Positions 1 to 12,849 are shown, counted from the stretch's first letter. The stretch: DNA of 64,000 nucleotides from Nymphalis io (GCF_905147045.1 NC_065918.1:9176001-9240000), one strand, 5' to 3'. Notes: generated by a model not told the origin, from the sequence alone. A program made the numbers and translations.

Positions 1-3000
1 CAATTTGACATGTAAACAATTTGAGTAATATTTCTATTTCCACAATTTATCGAACAATTAAATGATAAATCTGGACAAATAATAACATTTCTTAAGGTTT
101 TAGGTAAGTTTGGAGTCGATGTGGTTGTAGAAGAAACTATTTCATCAGTTGTCAAATCGGTTAAGCTTATTTTTCTTGTACTCTTAGAAGATGGTATTGA
201 GCTCAAATCATTTGTAAAGGCGTCTTCTGAAACTGTGTAAATTCTAGTTTTCTCTGTATTTTCACTTACATCATATGAAGTCGATACTTTATTTGGATTA
301 GCTGTCTCATACGAATTTGTACTTGAAACTAAAAGTGAAGTCAAATCTACGTTCAATGTACTATCAGAAGAGAGCATTTGTTCTGTGTCTTCGGTACTAT
401 ATAAACTTGTCGTAACAGATGAAAAATCACTAGAAGTTTCTGTGACAGAGATAGGGGTAGAATTCGGAGAATCTGTATCGGAAAGGTTATATTCATAGTC
501 TATGTTTGTTTCTGCTAGTAAAGTTGTATCCGTTGAAGAAACTAAATCGTAATTAAAATCATATACCTCGCTATCATCTGTTTCTAAAGTTTCGTTAGTG
601 TCCTCTAAAGAAGATAATTTGCTTAAATTTCGTATCCTTTCAAATTCTTTTAATAATGCTGCATTTTCGTCATCGTTAGCTTCATTATAGTCGTTTATAT
701 TCTCTTTTAAATTTTCCGCGATTGCAATGTAGAGCAAATTCCTTTTTTTAACATTCGTTTTACTTTTGAAGTTAGCAATAGTGGGGCTAATAGTATTCAA
801 ATTGTACTCAGTTTTTTGTTCTTTATTTTTTACAATTGAAAATGCTTTATTATTTATCTTTATGGGTACATTGAGCATATCACAAGGTAAACATGGAACA
901 GTTGTCTCAAAACAAGTTGTATGTAGGCTTGTGTCTAAAGGTTCACTAACATTTAATGTATTCTCTGTTATTATTGTTACGTTCATGTATAAATTTGGTT
1001 GTAATGAAACTAGTTCTTTACTCATTCCTTCAATTTTACTAAACAGAGCAAATATTAGTGAATATAGATTAAGAAGGTTTAGTAGCATGATTCTAGAAAA
1101 CAAGAAAGTGAATGTAAATATTAAATGAATAACATACATTATTTAGGCTTTAAGATTGTATGTTTTCAATATGAACTTACCTAGCGAGTTGTAATCTTAG
1201 TTGTTTTCTAGGATGATAATGCTCCAACATTCCTAGCAGTTCAAATAATACCGGGAAAGTAATTGATATAAGGGTAACTACTGTGGTCGTTTCGTTTTCA
1301 CGCCACCAACTTCTTATTTTAGGACTATCGTCGGAACGAGACACAACGGTTACAACCGCATAAGCTGATACAGCGAGTAGAATGATGACGCCGATATTCA
1401 CAATAGCACGCAGAGATATAATACGCCAACTGAAAGTATTAATATTTTATACTAAAATATAAAACAAATTATCATATTATATAAAAAGGTATAAAAGTCA
1501 TACTTTCTTAGGTTCTTTTTCTTTTCTGCTTCTTCGAGCAAAGCTTCTTTAAATCCTAAAATAATAGAAGCTATTCTGTTATGTGCAGTCTCAGCATTTC
1601 CGATCATGAAATCCCATCCCGTGAAAAGTTTCCAAGAAAATATACATTCGTCTTCTTTTTCTGATAATTTAGACATCCTTGAATTCTCCGCCATTCTAAA
1701 ATAAATTATTTAAATAACTTAAAAAATATATATTTCAATAGCATGGAAAAATCTTATTTATGTAATATTATTATATAAGTCACTCCTTTAAACATTGCTA
1801 AAAACAAAGTTAAAAAACATTAAAAGGATTTATACGGGAGATGTGTTGCTATAAAATCTTAATATAACTTACTTCCTTAGGATAGCTACGAAGCTATAAA
1901 TATAGACGACCAAGCCAGTTAAGAAATATGCGAGGGGCATTCTATACTCCGGTCGCTCGACGTTACTGTAGTATCCGTAAAATATAGGAGAGTATTTAAG
2001 AACTCCTTCGAATTCCCAGAGCGTCAAAAGATTAGTAGCGTTTCGGCGATCGTCCTCCATTATGACTTTTCTTTCTCCATCCTGAGCAGGGTTTGCTGTC
2101 AGATACTAAAAAATATAAATGTATCTTGTCTTTACGCATTAGGTTCTTTTGCAATCTTTCATATTATATAAAAAAATGTGTGTAATAAATCCTACCTCTG
2201 GTATAATCACAAAAACGAGTAGAATAAACCCTATGACTAGATTGACCCAAAAAAGCCATCTTAAGAAGGTGAAGTATGATGCAACTACAGAGCCAAAATG
2301 TGATTCGATCTCTTTGATTCGTAATTCCCAAGGTATAAGAACATTGGAAGTATTTGCCGCTTCGCGTTTCAGTTGTTGCCATTTCTTTAAAAATAGTAAA
2401 ATATATATTATTTTTAGTAAAATTAAAGACCATAGTTAATGATAATTAGGCTTATAATTAAATTATCAATTACTTACTGTTGCCAACAAGATGTTAAATC
2501 TTGCATAGATATCCCTTGTGCTTTTAGATTGCGCAAGTCTCTCTTGCAATTGTCCTTGATGGCGTTTAATATATCCCTTTGCCTTAAATTAATTTAATGC
2601 GTATAGATTTGTTTGCGAAAGTGAGAAATAAATGTAATAAAATAAATTAAGACATGTGTAAACATATTTGAAGTTCATCTGACCGAATTTAGACAACGGC
2701 GTCCAATTTCTAGGAGCAGATAACTACTCACTAAAATATTTAGGAGTAAAATAGTTAGGAGTATGCGAAAATACAGATAATCTAATGGGGAGGCCAACCG
2801 ACACAAGAGATAGTCAACAATCTATTGATTGCTAGAAAGGCCCTACATGATTTCTGAGGCACAGGATCATAAGACTGCTATTTTTCTGATTCTGGGCATT
2901 TACAGAATATTTAAGGACTAAAAAGTCAATAACTTTTAATTAGATCGACACAGGATAGAAGCCCAGAACAACATATTTTTAAGCTAGATGCTATGTTAAT

Positions 3001-6000
3001 GGAGCAGTTAGACCATATTTATAACCTATTAATATTGAATATCTATATTGACTACCTGGTGGACGATTTTTAATTTTCTTCTCATTCCTAGGGGTTGTTG
3101 TTTTACTGATCCAAGGACTTCCTTATGCAAATGGATGTTTTCGAATATTTGTTCTTGTGTTACCACTGGTTGATCGTCAATTGATATAGCGGTACTGTGA
3201 ATGATATATAGCTCATTTTATTGAATACAACTGTTTGATATAGATTAGATATAGTTATTTTAATACAATCTACTCACTCGCCAGAGCTAGTAGTGAATAC
3301 CGATGAACGTCGTCTTGAGCGTATCTCGTCGGGTAGGAAAGGTGATGACGAACGCCGTACTCGGCCCTTACGTGACCGCCGTACACTTGCTCTGCGTTGC
3401 CGCAGAACTGCACTGAGACTTGCAGAGTAATCTTCGTCTTCCGATCCATCTAGGATTATTGTATTTGGGTAGTTAAAATTTTTATTATATATTATACGAA
3501 TAAATCCTTACAAAAACTTTAAATAATTTTTAAGCCATTAGAAAACTTAAGCTTATTTATATTATTCGTTCTAACTATAAATTGAGTACTAGTGAATGTT
3601 TCATATATTTTCTTACCTCCTGTTGAAGGTGAAAATTTGACTTCGTTATTAGTGGTTGTATCTGCAGGTAAATGAAAAAGATTGACTCCGGAAGAATTCA
3701 TACTGCCAGGATCAGCCCACGTCACTGATAAGCGATCCACGGACGGCTGTGGCGAGGATGGCGGCCGATCATATGAACCCTTTTAAGAATATCCAAAGAA
3801 AATATACTCATGTAATAATTTGGAGAACAGAAATTAAACATTATTCCTGATTAGTTTATCGGATTAGATTAGGGGCTGTTAAAAAAAGATTTCACTCTCT
3901 CTATGATTATTTATTTGACATTCAAAAAAAGACACATCATTGTTCAACTTTATAGCACTCGCTAAACAATGTTTATAAGTAAGGACGTTATATTTATATA
4001 TTTATTAAATAACCGGCATGCTAACTGTACAACAAATCGTATGGTTGAATTCGATTCCAAATAACCAATCTGTTAAAATATTATTATAGCACTGCGTTGT
4101 GATTTTAGCATAATTCTTTTTTTTACTTGCGTATGTTTTTTTTTAATACAATAAAATAGTTTTTTTTATATTTACATAACTTTTATAAAATTTTTACAGT
4201 TTTAAGTCAAGTCTAAAGATAAGTATTATTTTAAATATTCGTACCAATTAGGGCCTCATATATATATTTTTAACGACCTTTTTATTAATAAAAGTATTTT
4301 AGAAAATAAAGATAATTTATACTATTTTTAATACACTGTCCACTTCTCTTAATATCTTTAAGTTAAGTTAAACACAATTCAGATACCTAGAAATTTACCT
4401 AAGTAAACGTGGATTGTCCGCGTATAGGCTAGTTTGCGATTAGAGGCTAACAGTCCGACTGTTCTAAAGCGGGAGTCGGTGGAAGGAGCAAGGGTCGCGC
4501 AGCTGGCAATTAATTAAACGATTTATAGCAACGGTCAGGTGTTTTGCGTAGCACCGTCGGCCACGTCTAGCAAACCAATGTAAGGATCTCTTCACATTTA
4601 TTATTACAATTAATTATTTGATTTATTTTGATTATATATCCTTTATTCAATGATGTATAGTTAAATGTTATGGATTATTATAATTAAATAATTTATCACA
4701 TAATATGAAATGCAAAATATAGAGTACATATATGTGTCGTGTTGACATATGTACTAAAAACAAATACATATATTTTAAATATTTTAAGTGCATGAGGGAT
4801 GAAATGTCAATATGCTTTGAACTTTATGAAAGAACTGCCCCGTGTTTGTTATCGTTAGGTGTGGTAAGAAAATTATTATCTTATGTTTCAATCAAACGAA
4901 AAAATATCTAATTGAATATTTGTTTTACTTCTCACATCTATACATTAAAAATTGATCGAATGTAACACAGTTCGTAGTTTCTATTCAGAAAGAAAATTGA
5001 ATTGAAGTTTATGAAAGAAAAATGTATCATTCGTATATTAATTTTTAATAAAATTAAATCGTTTTGTCTAAATATTATAATCGACATTGGTTTTCGCACT
5101 TGTTAAGAAATAGCACATAACAAGATGCTAAGTAGATACACGCCCTGAGTGCCGTGACAGAAAACCGTCAGTCTTCTAAAACCATTGACTGACCGCTAAT
5201 CGCTAGTTCTGATTAAGTATTCGTTCAGGGCTGCTGAACTAAATTCGAAAGTTCGTGTGAATGTATTACGAAAAATTATGTTACAGCATTTTTAACAGAT
5301 ATACTTCGTGTAATGGCTTATTGCAAGCACGTCTGGTCACCTACGCATAACTTATTTTAACGCTAATTTTACATTACTTAATACTGTTGTGTTCCAGTTT
5401 GAAGGGTGAGTTCGTCATTTTAATGACAGGCACGGAAATCATAACATCTTAACTACCTTGGTAGTTAAGCGTGTTGACGATAACACCACTTGCTATCTAG
5501 TGGCCCATTTGCTAGTCCACCTACCTATTACAAACAAAAAACTCGTAGTATATTTTAGTCAAGACATACATTTATAAATTTAATTGTATTGAATTAATAT
5601 ACCTATTTAGTAATTAACTGTTGGAAAACTACTACTGTTATTTTACTCGGTAGAGTTTACATTCCGAAAGGGAGATAGCTTTTCATTAAATAGAATTGTG
5701 TTAAATGATGATTCAAAGCGTGCTTGTAAAAATCCCCTTGAAAACAGTATATATTTTGATTATTGATTAATTATAAGTATTATTGTGTAACAATGATACC
5801 AAAAAAATTTTTATTTGTATATAATCATAATCATAAGACCGATTTTTCAATAGCAAATTAACTTTTGTTTACAGCATGAGTTTGGCATTTTGATAGTTTT
5901 TGTAAAATTAAAATTTGCATAAAATACCAATGTAATTCTTCTGATAAAAGTAATATACGGATCTCTATAGCGAATCTAAAAAGAGATTTTATGTAATAAT

Positions 6001-8998
6001 TTTAAAGTTCTTTAATTAAAATCCCATAATATGCCTATATGGTAAAACGTATTGCGGCTTATATTAGCTGTAAGAAGACAACGCCTCTGTTAATGGGTTA
6101 AAAATTGTCGATGTAGTCGAAATTGAATAATGACCTAAAAAGGTACACAAATCCCAACAAACTAGTAATTCGAGCCGCAGCCCTGTTGTTCATTCCATTA
6201 ACTAGCACCTCCCCACCCTCTTATTTTATAGCACACCGCATAATAATTAAGAAGTGATTTTTTTACGAACAAAGGTCAGTTGTGATCGATAGCAAACATA
6301 TTAATCTAATTATCTAAATCACCTTTCTGTCACAAATTATTATTAAATATTATGAATTAGCGTTTTGTTAAAAAAAAACTGGCAGCGCTTATTTGTAAGC
6401 AGCTTTTCTCTTGTTATGTTGGTACCATTTGGAGTTAATTCCACCATGCTGCTTCACTGATTCTCTGTGGATTTACAAATCGGTTTTTCTTCAGCCATGT
6501 GCAGGTTGCCGACCACGAGTTTATAATATAAATAAATTTAGCACAGTTAATTTTTCATGCAATTTGAATCATCTTTCGGTTAAGACGTGTTATATCTATA
6601 AGATTTTTTCATATATTTAAGATAACGTAGTTCATATATACAAAAAATTTGAATAAATTAAAAGAATTTTTTTTTCGTACGGTTGAGAAAGTTACGAAAA
6701 TTTTAAAAATAGTATAATATGATACTAAGCATTTCTTTTTAACAAAATAAGTGAATTTTTGTATGTATCACGTATTGGTTAATATTGAATAGTGTTATCA
6801 TGTTCGTAGTTCATAGTTCATTTTTAAATTTTACGTAATTATTTTCAATGTCATAATAATTATTGATCGTATAAGAACGACTATTTCTTTGTAATAATAT
6901 ACCATATTACATGTGTTTTATTTTCAATCACACATGGATGTGTGTATATGTGTGATATATATGTATCTTCAACTTCTTAATTATAAGTAGATACAGATGT
7001 TCGATCTAGAGAAATAAATGCTAATAAAATATTTAAATACCACTACACTTACAACAATATTTCACGATATTTACATTTTATTGATAAATTTTTGGTTGAA
7101 CATAATTATTGTACATATTTGTAGAGATACTTCAAGTGTAACAGAGATTAACAGTCTTATTTATAAACGTTGAGTCTTTTTCTGTCAAATGTCAAATTAA
7201 TAATGAGACAAATCAGTGTTTAACTAAACAGTCGGGAAGCTACGTCAATAAGTAAGGCCGTTAATTATTTATTAGCAAACAAGTAAAGGAAGCGTTAAAG
7301 AAATGAGAAACATTTGACATTTTAATCTATAATGGAAATATTTTAAATTGAAATGAAACCTATTTTAACTCACGTCGGAAGATCTGAAAATGAACGAAGG
7401 AAAGAGGTAATACATATATTTCACTGACTGTGAAGTGGTATTTTTTAAATCTTTCAAATATATGTATATACCAAAAAAAGTAATTAAGTAAGTGTTTAAT
7501 GACTTTCATGTCAATTTTTCGATTACTCTGTTATTACTCACACGCACATATTTCACAAAATTATTTTAATTATTAAACTATATATAGGGCAACTATTAAC
7601 AAAGGATTTATGGGTCTTAATTTTTTTACAGCAACAACAATAAGGCTAAGTGTCTCACATGTTCTCATTACGTGGTCATTTATATCAGTTCAACTATCAT
7701 TTGAAAAAGGAAGGTTTGTATGCCTGCACGTGCGCAAATTAACTCCAATTGTTTTTGAGTTAATTTAGATATGAGCAGGCTTCATAGCGTTATATAAATG
7801 TAGAACATGATGACCGCTCATAGAAATTGGTGCTGTAAGATATATTAACCATTTCTTACATCGCTAAGGTGCCATGAACCTTGGGAACTAAGTTATGCTC
7901 TTTATGCCTTTACATATATTGGCTCACTCATACTTATAATTGGAACACAACCACTACGTAATGCCTAGATGGACTTGCACAATCATAAGAACATATTTTT
8001 TAATTGTGACAGTCTGTATGTTTTTCTGAACGCGATAAACTCAACAAAATTATCAAACAAATTTTACCAGTGGACAGTGTTTCATGACAAAGCTTAAGTT
8101 TATAATTCCATAAGGTTTTGTATAAATTGACTGATATGACGATGATTGTCGAAGGTATTGGAAAAAATCCTTGTTGACTAAAACTGGGATTCTTTAATCT
8201 TTTATGATGGAACGATCAACAAATGGAGACGAATGGAGAGATTACTTTATTATGAGTGGTTAACCTTCGTAGAAAATGCGTCCGACTACGACACGGTACC
8301 TAATGGATATTTAAGAATAGAAAACGGTATGTTTGTAAAAGACATTACAGATGTTTTTATTTTATTACAATGGTTCGCTCCATCCAGCATGGATAGTTTC
8401 AGTTGACCTATCTATTAAAATTGAGTATCGTGGTGGCTAATATGCTTGTCACAGCTTAACATGTGCTGTTACAAAACGTTAAGTGTTAACGTAAGATTCC
8501 TCAAAGGTTTAATTGAGCAAAGAATTGAATATCACGCCTAAAATTATTTTAAGTTTTGTTGCAGAAAGTTTTTGTAGCGACAGAAGAAAGCCAACAAATA
8601 CTGTTGCTAGAAGTTCCAGCGAAGAAGAAGAAAACTTCACCCGCCCGAAAAAATAATCCAAATAAATTCAATTTTTCTACAAAAGAACAACAGTAAAAAT
8701 TTCCCTTACAATCTATTTTAATTGATTTAACATATGATGTTACGGTGTTTTTTATCTAAACTAATTAAGTTTTTTTCAACATGTGAAAGTGTTGTTAAAT
8801 AATGTTAATTTTAACCATTTATATAAACGAAGCAATTCTTCAATAAATGCTGTTTATAAGCTTATTTGTGTTTTTTTACGTTTCTTATACGTGTTCGTGT
8901 GTTTTTGAAATGAATCTTACCTGAGGCGTTAATTCCAACTTAGTGTCAACAGTAGATCGCTGTCGCGGCTCTACCTTCAGAATTCCTTTTTCTTTACC
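1..8998 (-). CDS. Tmc: Transmembrane channel-like (TMC) protein, ten exons, partial at both ends
   Basis: TMC proteins are multi-pass membrane proteins; animal homologues are pore-forming or essential parts of mechanotransduction channels. Exons read on the minus strand: 8998-8921, 3779-3617, 3449-3278, 3194-3056, 2582-2478, 2384-2196, 2105-1873, 1695-1504, 1429-1181 and 1092 to the window edge. All junctions are GT-AG and phases match throughout. Family hallmarks in order: an Arg/Ser-rich cytoplasmic N-terminus (ending SSVFTTSSG), EQIFENIHLHKEVLGSVK, AKGYIKRHQGQLQERLAQS, IPWELRIKEIESHFGSVVAS followed by YFTFLRWLFWVNLVIGF (first membrane span), a second span in exon 7 (YFLTGLVVYIYSFVAIL), FSWKLFTGWDFMIGNAETA, and RIMLLNLLNLYSLIFAL. 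The first coding exon and the 3' end lie outside what I could identify. The last visible exon carries an unusually long Ser/Thr/acidic segment (see findings). Confidence in family is high; exon borders are hand-derived. Confidence 0.93.
2690..2985 (-). repeat. SINE-D copy, diverged (Tmc intron)
   Basis: This stretch lies between two Tmc exons. Segments such as the run reading ttctgaggcacaggatca and the later block aagtcaataacttttaatta followed by gacacaggatagaagcc resemble the family also seen at 12850-13165. In minus orientation the tRNA-like head would lie at the right end. It is strongly decayed; family membership is by eye only. Confidence 0.4.
4402..4530 (-). promoter_or_regulatory. Candidate alternative Tmc promoter and non-coding first exon
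   Basis: On the minus strand a TATAAAT box (complement of 4521-4527) is followed by about 100 bases of unusually GC-rich sequence. It ends in a splice-donor-like ACTTAG/GTAAAT near 4402. There is no ATG in this segment, so it could be a non-coding first exon that splices to the phase-0 exon starting at 3779. The arrangement is suggestive only; such motifs arise by chance in AT-rich DNA. Confidence 0.25.
5375..5535 (+). repeat. SINE-A copy, partial
   Basis: The segment contains the family landmarks tgttgtgttccagtttgaag, a degraded 'ggcacggaaatcataacatc' block and 'tggcccatttgctagtccac' before an A-rich run. It matches the better copy at 18529-18828 read on the minus strand. It is truncated at the 5' side and carries internal changes. 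Confidence 0.6.
7800..7990 (-). repeat. SINE-A copy, partial
   Basis: Read on the plus strand, the order 'accttgggaactaag', 'tgcctttacatatattggct', 'cactcat' and 'agatggacttgcacaa' follows the reverse complement of SINE-A. The tail end of the element is poorly preserved. Confidence 0.55.
8233..8656 (+). CDS. Possible small two-exon gene inside a Tmc intron
   Basis: Not recognised. An open segment beginning MERLLYYEWLTF (ATG at 8233) runs to a donor GAAAACG/GTATGT at 8326. An acceptor TGTTGCAG at 8564 joins in phase to an exon ending in a Ser/Glu-rich tail (RSSSEEEENFTRPKK, stop TAA at 8654-8656). A polyadenylation hexamer AATAAA follows five bases later at 8661-8666. The joined product would be about 61 residues, with no membrane span or signal peptide. 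The terminal exon with its poly(A) signal is the stronger half; the first exon could start further upstream. It lies on the opposite strand from Tmc, within its intron. A chance reading frame remains possible. Confidence 0.25.
8661..8666 (+). terminator. Polyadenylation signal AATAAA after the small plus-strand ORF
   Basis: The hexamer lies five bases beyond the TAA stop at 8654-8656. It is the main reason to take the small plus-strand frame seriously, although AATAAA is frequent in sequence this AT-rich. Confidence 0.25.
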
Positions 8999-9876
8999 CT
9001 GAACGAAAGAAATAATTGCATTACGTGATTTCTACTTCAAAATTCCAACATTCTTACTGTTATTATTAACAAATGACTGCTGATTTTTTTTCTAATAGAG
9101 AAATATTTCTTAATTACATTTTAAAAATCACACTATGGACGATGTAAAAACGGAGATTATAATATGCTTTAAAGTTTAATTTTTAAAATCTAATTACGTT
9201 TTCTTAAAACCGAATCGAATGTTTAATTTTTTTTTTCAGATTTTAGGAAATGTTGTTTAACGAGGCAATTATTATAGCGTTTTCTCTATTTTATGCACAA
9301 AGCATATATTTTTACTTCTCAAAAAATATTTTTAGCACATCATACTGTTTTGGCATTTTTAAAATAGAAAAATATACGCCTTAAACCAAATGAATATGAT
9401 AAACACAATATTTTAAAAAGTATTCGTTTAGTTAAATTGAATAAATTTTATAATTAAAAATCCGCAACATGCAGGAATATAAGGTCGGCCTTTATTGTCA
9501 GTTTTTCTTTTTTAATATTTAAAGCAACTCCCAGACAAAGCATAAAGGCACTTACACATGTTTTAAGACGGTTAACAAAAGAGATTGTCTCCGGCTGGAT
9601 ACGATAATATGTTGTTACTAGAATAGCCATCTCTAATCCTTTTAATAACAATATATCAGATAATTAAATTTTCATTTTATAGGTTTTATTAATTGTTATG
9701 TTATGTTTTTATATTTATTTAATAATAAATATTATTAGTGACAATATTTTAAGAATAAATAAATTGAAATAAGGAAATTCAACAAATTTACATAGTTTTT
9801 AATTTTTTTGTCAATTTATTGTTAGTCAGTAGTCGAAGTAATAATTCGAGATATTAATTGTTATGTGATTGGCATG

Positions 9877-10242
9877 TTTGGCACCGTATTGATAGTATAA
9901 TAGTGGTCTACTTATGTCGGTGATGTATCGCAGAGAAACGGCGTGGAGGGCCGTGGCCTCTTTCTCTGAGACAGTCATGGTCCAGAAGAAGACGGCGGAG
10001 TGGGAATGGGAAAGGGCCGACCCTGCTCGGTAGGGCAAAAAAGGTAAGGCGTAAAAGGTAGGGCGTAACCCTAGGGCCGTGGATGCGTGAGGTCTGCAAT
10101 ATGAAAAGTGGGGGGCGAGATTACCTTCGCCCCCTGAGGAGAGCTCCACCAAGCCACGAGCGGAGCACAGCACAGAAGGAGCCACGGGTTTTGCGTGAAA
10201 AAAGTAGTCTACTTTTACTTTTACTATCAATACGGCGCCAAC
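9877..10242. mobile_element. GC-rich terminal-inverted-repeat element (MITE-like)
   Basis: The left end reads TTTGGCACCGTATTGATAGT. The complement of the right end reads GTTGGCGCCGTATTGATAGT, so 18 of 20 positions match in opposite orientation. Both ends are flanked directly by CATG, which may be a 4-bp target duplication or part of the palindromic termini. The interior is markedly GC-richer than its surroundings and holds no convincing transposase; open frames on the minus strand are composition effects. The class is uncertain because CATG duplications do not point clearly to one superfamily. Confidence 0.6.
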
Positions 10243-10249
10243 CATGAAA

Positions 10250-10405
10250 TTTAATATGCCATGTATCTTGTGCCTGTAATAACACTGCCTTACTCACCAT
10301 TGAAAGCGGAACATAGTAGCTTAATTTGCTTTATTTCACTTTGTATATTGTTGTTTGCCGTAAAATAACTAATGATGGTAGTAACTACCCGAACGGCCCT
10401 TCGAG
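10250..10405 (-). repeat. SINE-A copy, strongly diverged
   Basis: On the plus strand 'cttgtgcctgtaataacact', 'actcacc', 'gcggaacat', 'tgttgtttgccgtaaaataa' and 'agtaactacccgaacgg' follow, in order, the landmarks of the copy at 18529-18828. It directly abuts the right end of the GC-rich inverted-repeat element. Confidence 0.5.
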
Positions 10406-12849
10406 CACCACTTTTTTGTTGATAACGATTAAACTTAATTATTTTTAAAACATTTAATAGATTTCGTTAAATTCGTAAAATACCTTTTATCGATTAAAAA
10501 TCTATTTTTTTAAATTAATATTATAGTATTTCTTTTAATATATTCAGAGAACGTTATCTGTTACAGTAATATAGAAAAATAAAAACTAATTTGTCTACTC
10601 AACTACTGGATTATTGCTTATTTCATTGCAAGCGTTCATTATTTTGATTCTACATAATATTACAGATAATACTTAGTTTAAATCTTAATAAAAGCACAAA
10701 TATATTTCACATATTTTATTATAATATTTGAACAAAGAAATCTAAAATCAATTGTAATGTTAATATATGAAAATATGAAAATCTGGAGCTCATTGTAAAT
10801 CCTTTATGGATCCTATATGGTCTCTTGTTTTATATAATAACTCACAATTATTACGATCGGGATTACCTTGGAGTCCATGTTTTCCAGTACAGGCGATCAC
10901 CATCAGAGGTTGACAATGACTGGACTTATAGTAAGTGTCGCGTGCTCAGGCCGTGTACTGGGAAAATGTCCTAACACTCTTCATTGTCTTTATTGAACAT
11001 CAAAAACTACTATAGCAATTAGAATAGTAAATTAATACCGTTATTTTCGGTGCTTTCTTGTAATTGCTATTTATACAGTGTTTTATTAATATAAGTATGA
11101 AAACATAAGTTTGTTTATGTCTCTCCAATAGAATATGTATTTATTATTTAAAATTTTATAAAAAGGCTGTTGTTTTCATCTCTTTACAGATCATGGGCTT
11201 AAAATGTTATGTGCATGAAAAGAAAACTAAATTTAATATTAAACATGGGTGTGCAAAGGGCATACCCATTTTGTACCCGTTTAATGCACAAAGAAATAGC
11301 GCTTTTTAGAGAATCAGTTACCCTTAGACTATTTTTTTATTCTTTTTTAAGTGGAAACATAATCAACGTATGATCTATTCTTAAAATCAATTTATAATCC
11401 GAGAAGCTACCGAGAGACATAGACACTAAAATAAGCTTTTTCATTCTGAGGTTGAAAAAAGCTATTACTTATATGTATTTATAAAAGAAATAGTTTAAGA
11501 GAATATTTTCATCTTATTCAGCGACAGAATTTATCTAACACATGTAAGTTCTCTCTCCGAGCGCAAAATGACGTAAACAAATTTATCTGAAACATAACGA
11601 AGACAAAGTGTCAGTTTTAAATCCTTTATCTTCTCATAACACTAGGTACATAGCTCTACAATATTGACACTCCAATTATTTTTTTATTAATTTTAATATT
11701 TTTTATATTTATTAAAAAATCTGTAGTTGTACACTTTTGCCACAGGCTTCTTACTAATTAGAGAGAAACGCTGCGTAGGCTGTCAAAAGGGGTGAGACAA
11801 CGCGGGTCATTTTACGCCTTCTATCTACTTATATATATTATAGGTTCTAGAGGAACTAATTAAAGGGTAACCACGCAAGTAAATGACAATGAATTTGTTT
11901 TGGTTCAATATAGATTTACTTGTTACTTCAAAGTAAACATTTAGATATAACATTCGATGTGACGCATTTATATTATTTTATTATTGACTTAGGCGATATT
12001 TTTAGTGTCCTCGACTATTTGTACATCAGGGGATTGAACCAACAATCCTTATCACAGGTATTTGAATTAGCCTATTCAGGATAGCTTGAAGTTGATCTAA
12101 AATGTGTTAGATGGCTTAAATCAAACAAGTGAATGATCAAAAATGCTGCATGCTTATACGAAACTTATGTATGCGGTGAGTATAATCTAGCGCAAATACA
12201 ACAATATTAAATACGATGATGAACGAATGTTTCATACCACCATTAAAGTTGTGACATCATTGAAATATTAAATCGCAAAAAAAAACTGATTTTTATTATG
12301 TAAGTTTTTCTAATTGAAACTTGAGTGAGGGATTGGAGTCAAATTAAAATAGAATAATCGTAGTAAAAAACTATCCACTTAAAAAATAATCCTCATACAA
12401 AAAACCTTGTTCGTATTTCATAAATAGAGCAACAGTCAACAGATATCAATTTATTCTCAAGGGACAGCTGATATTAATGACTTGTAGGTGGAGTACGAAC
12501 TCCACGCGTCTATAAAATTACAAACACTGCAATGAACAAACATTGCATTACGTAATTGTTATGAGGCCACTTCATTTGATTAATCTTCTACATATATGCG
12601 GAACAAGTAGTCTCTTGTTTCGAATGAAAACTTTTTTTTAAAATTAGTGGACACGATGCCAGATGGAAAGTGACTACCACTATTAATGGACACCTGCAAC
12701 ATTGGAGAACTTGCGGGTGCTTTGCTACTTGTCAGCCTTTAAGGAATTAGTAGGCTCTTTTCTTTTAGAATAAACACTATCCTTTGAATAAATATATAAT
12801 TGTTTACTATTCCCATACATCACATATTAAATACATTTGGAAGTACTGT

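Larger units (their letters stand above)
3780..8920 (-). other. Large Tmc intron, 5.1 kb
   Basis: This intron separates the 26-codon exon at 8921-8998 from the exon at 3617-3779; both borders are phase 0. Most of it is AT-rich with no recognisable coding potential. It holds two SINE-A relics (near 5380 and 7800), a GC-elevated patch at about 4400-4590 that could be a minus-strand non-coding first exon, and a possible small plus-strand gene ending at 8656. I see nothing else in 5600-7780 beyond low-complexity AT sequence. Confidence 0.6.

Noticed and set aside
766..1128. Plus-strand open frame of 120 codons
   Set aside because: It is antisense to the Tmc exon 1-1092, whose minus-strand frame shows family motifs and phase-compatible splice sites.
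2149..2439. Overlapping open frames on both strands near 2.1-2.4 kb
   Set aside because: The real coding frame is the third one, on the minus strand (IPWELRIKEIESHFGSVVAS), with exon 2384-2196; the longer frames are out of register.
9454..9651. Minus-strand frame of 65 codons (…NRLKTCVSAFMLCLGVALN…)
   Set aside because: No family match, no splice or poly(A) support, and AT-rich repeat surroundings; left unassigned.
9826..10245. 139-codon minus-strand frame
   Set aside because: It coincides with the GC-rich inverted-repeat element; the open frame is explained by base composition and has no domain.
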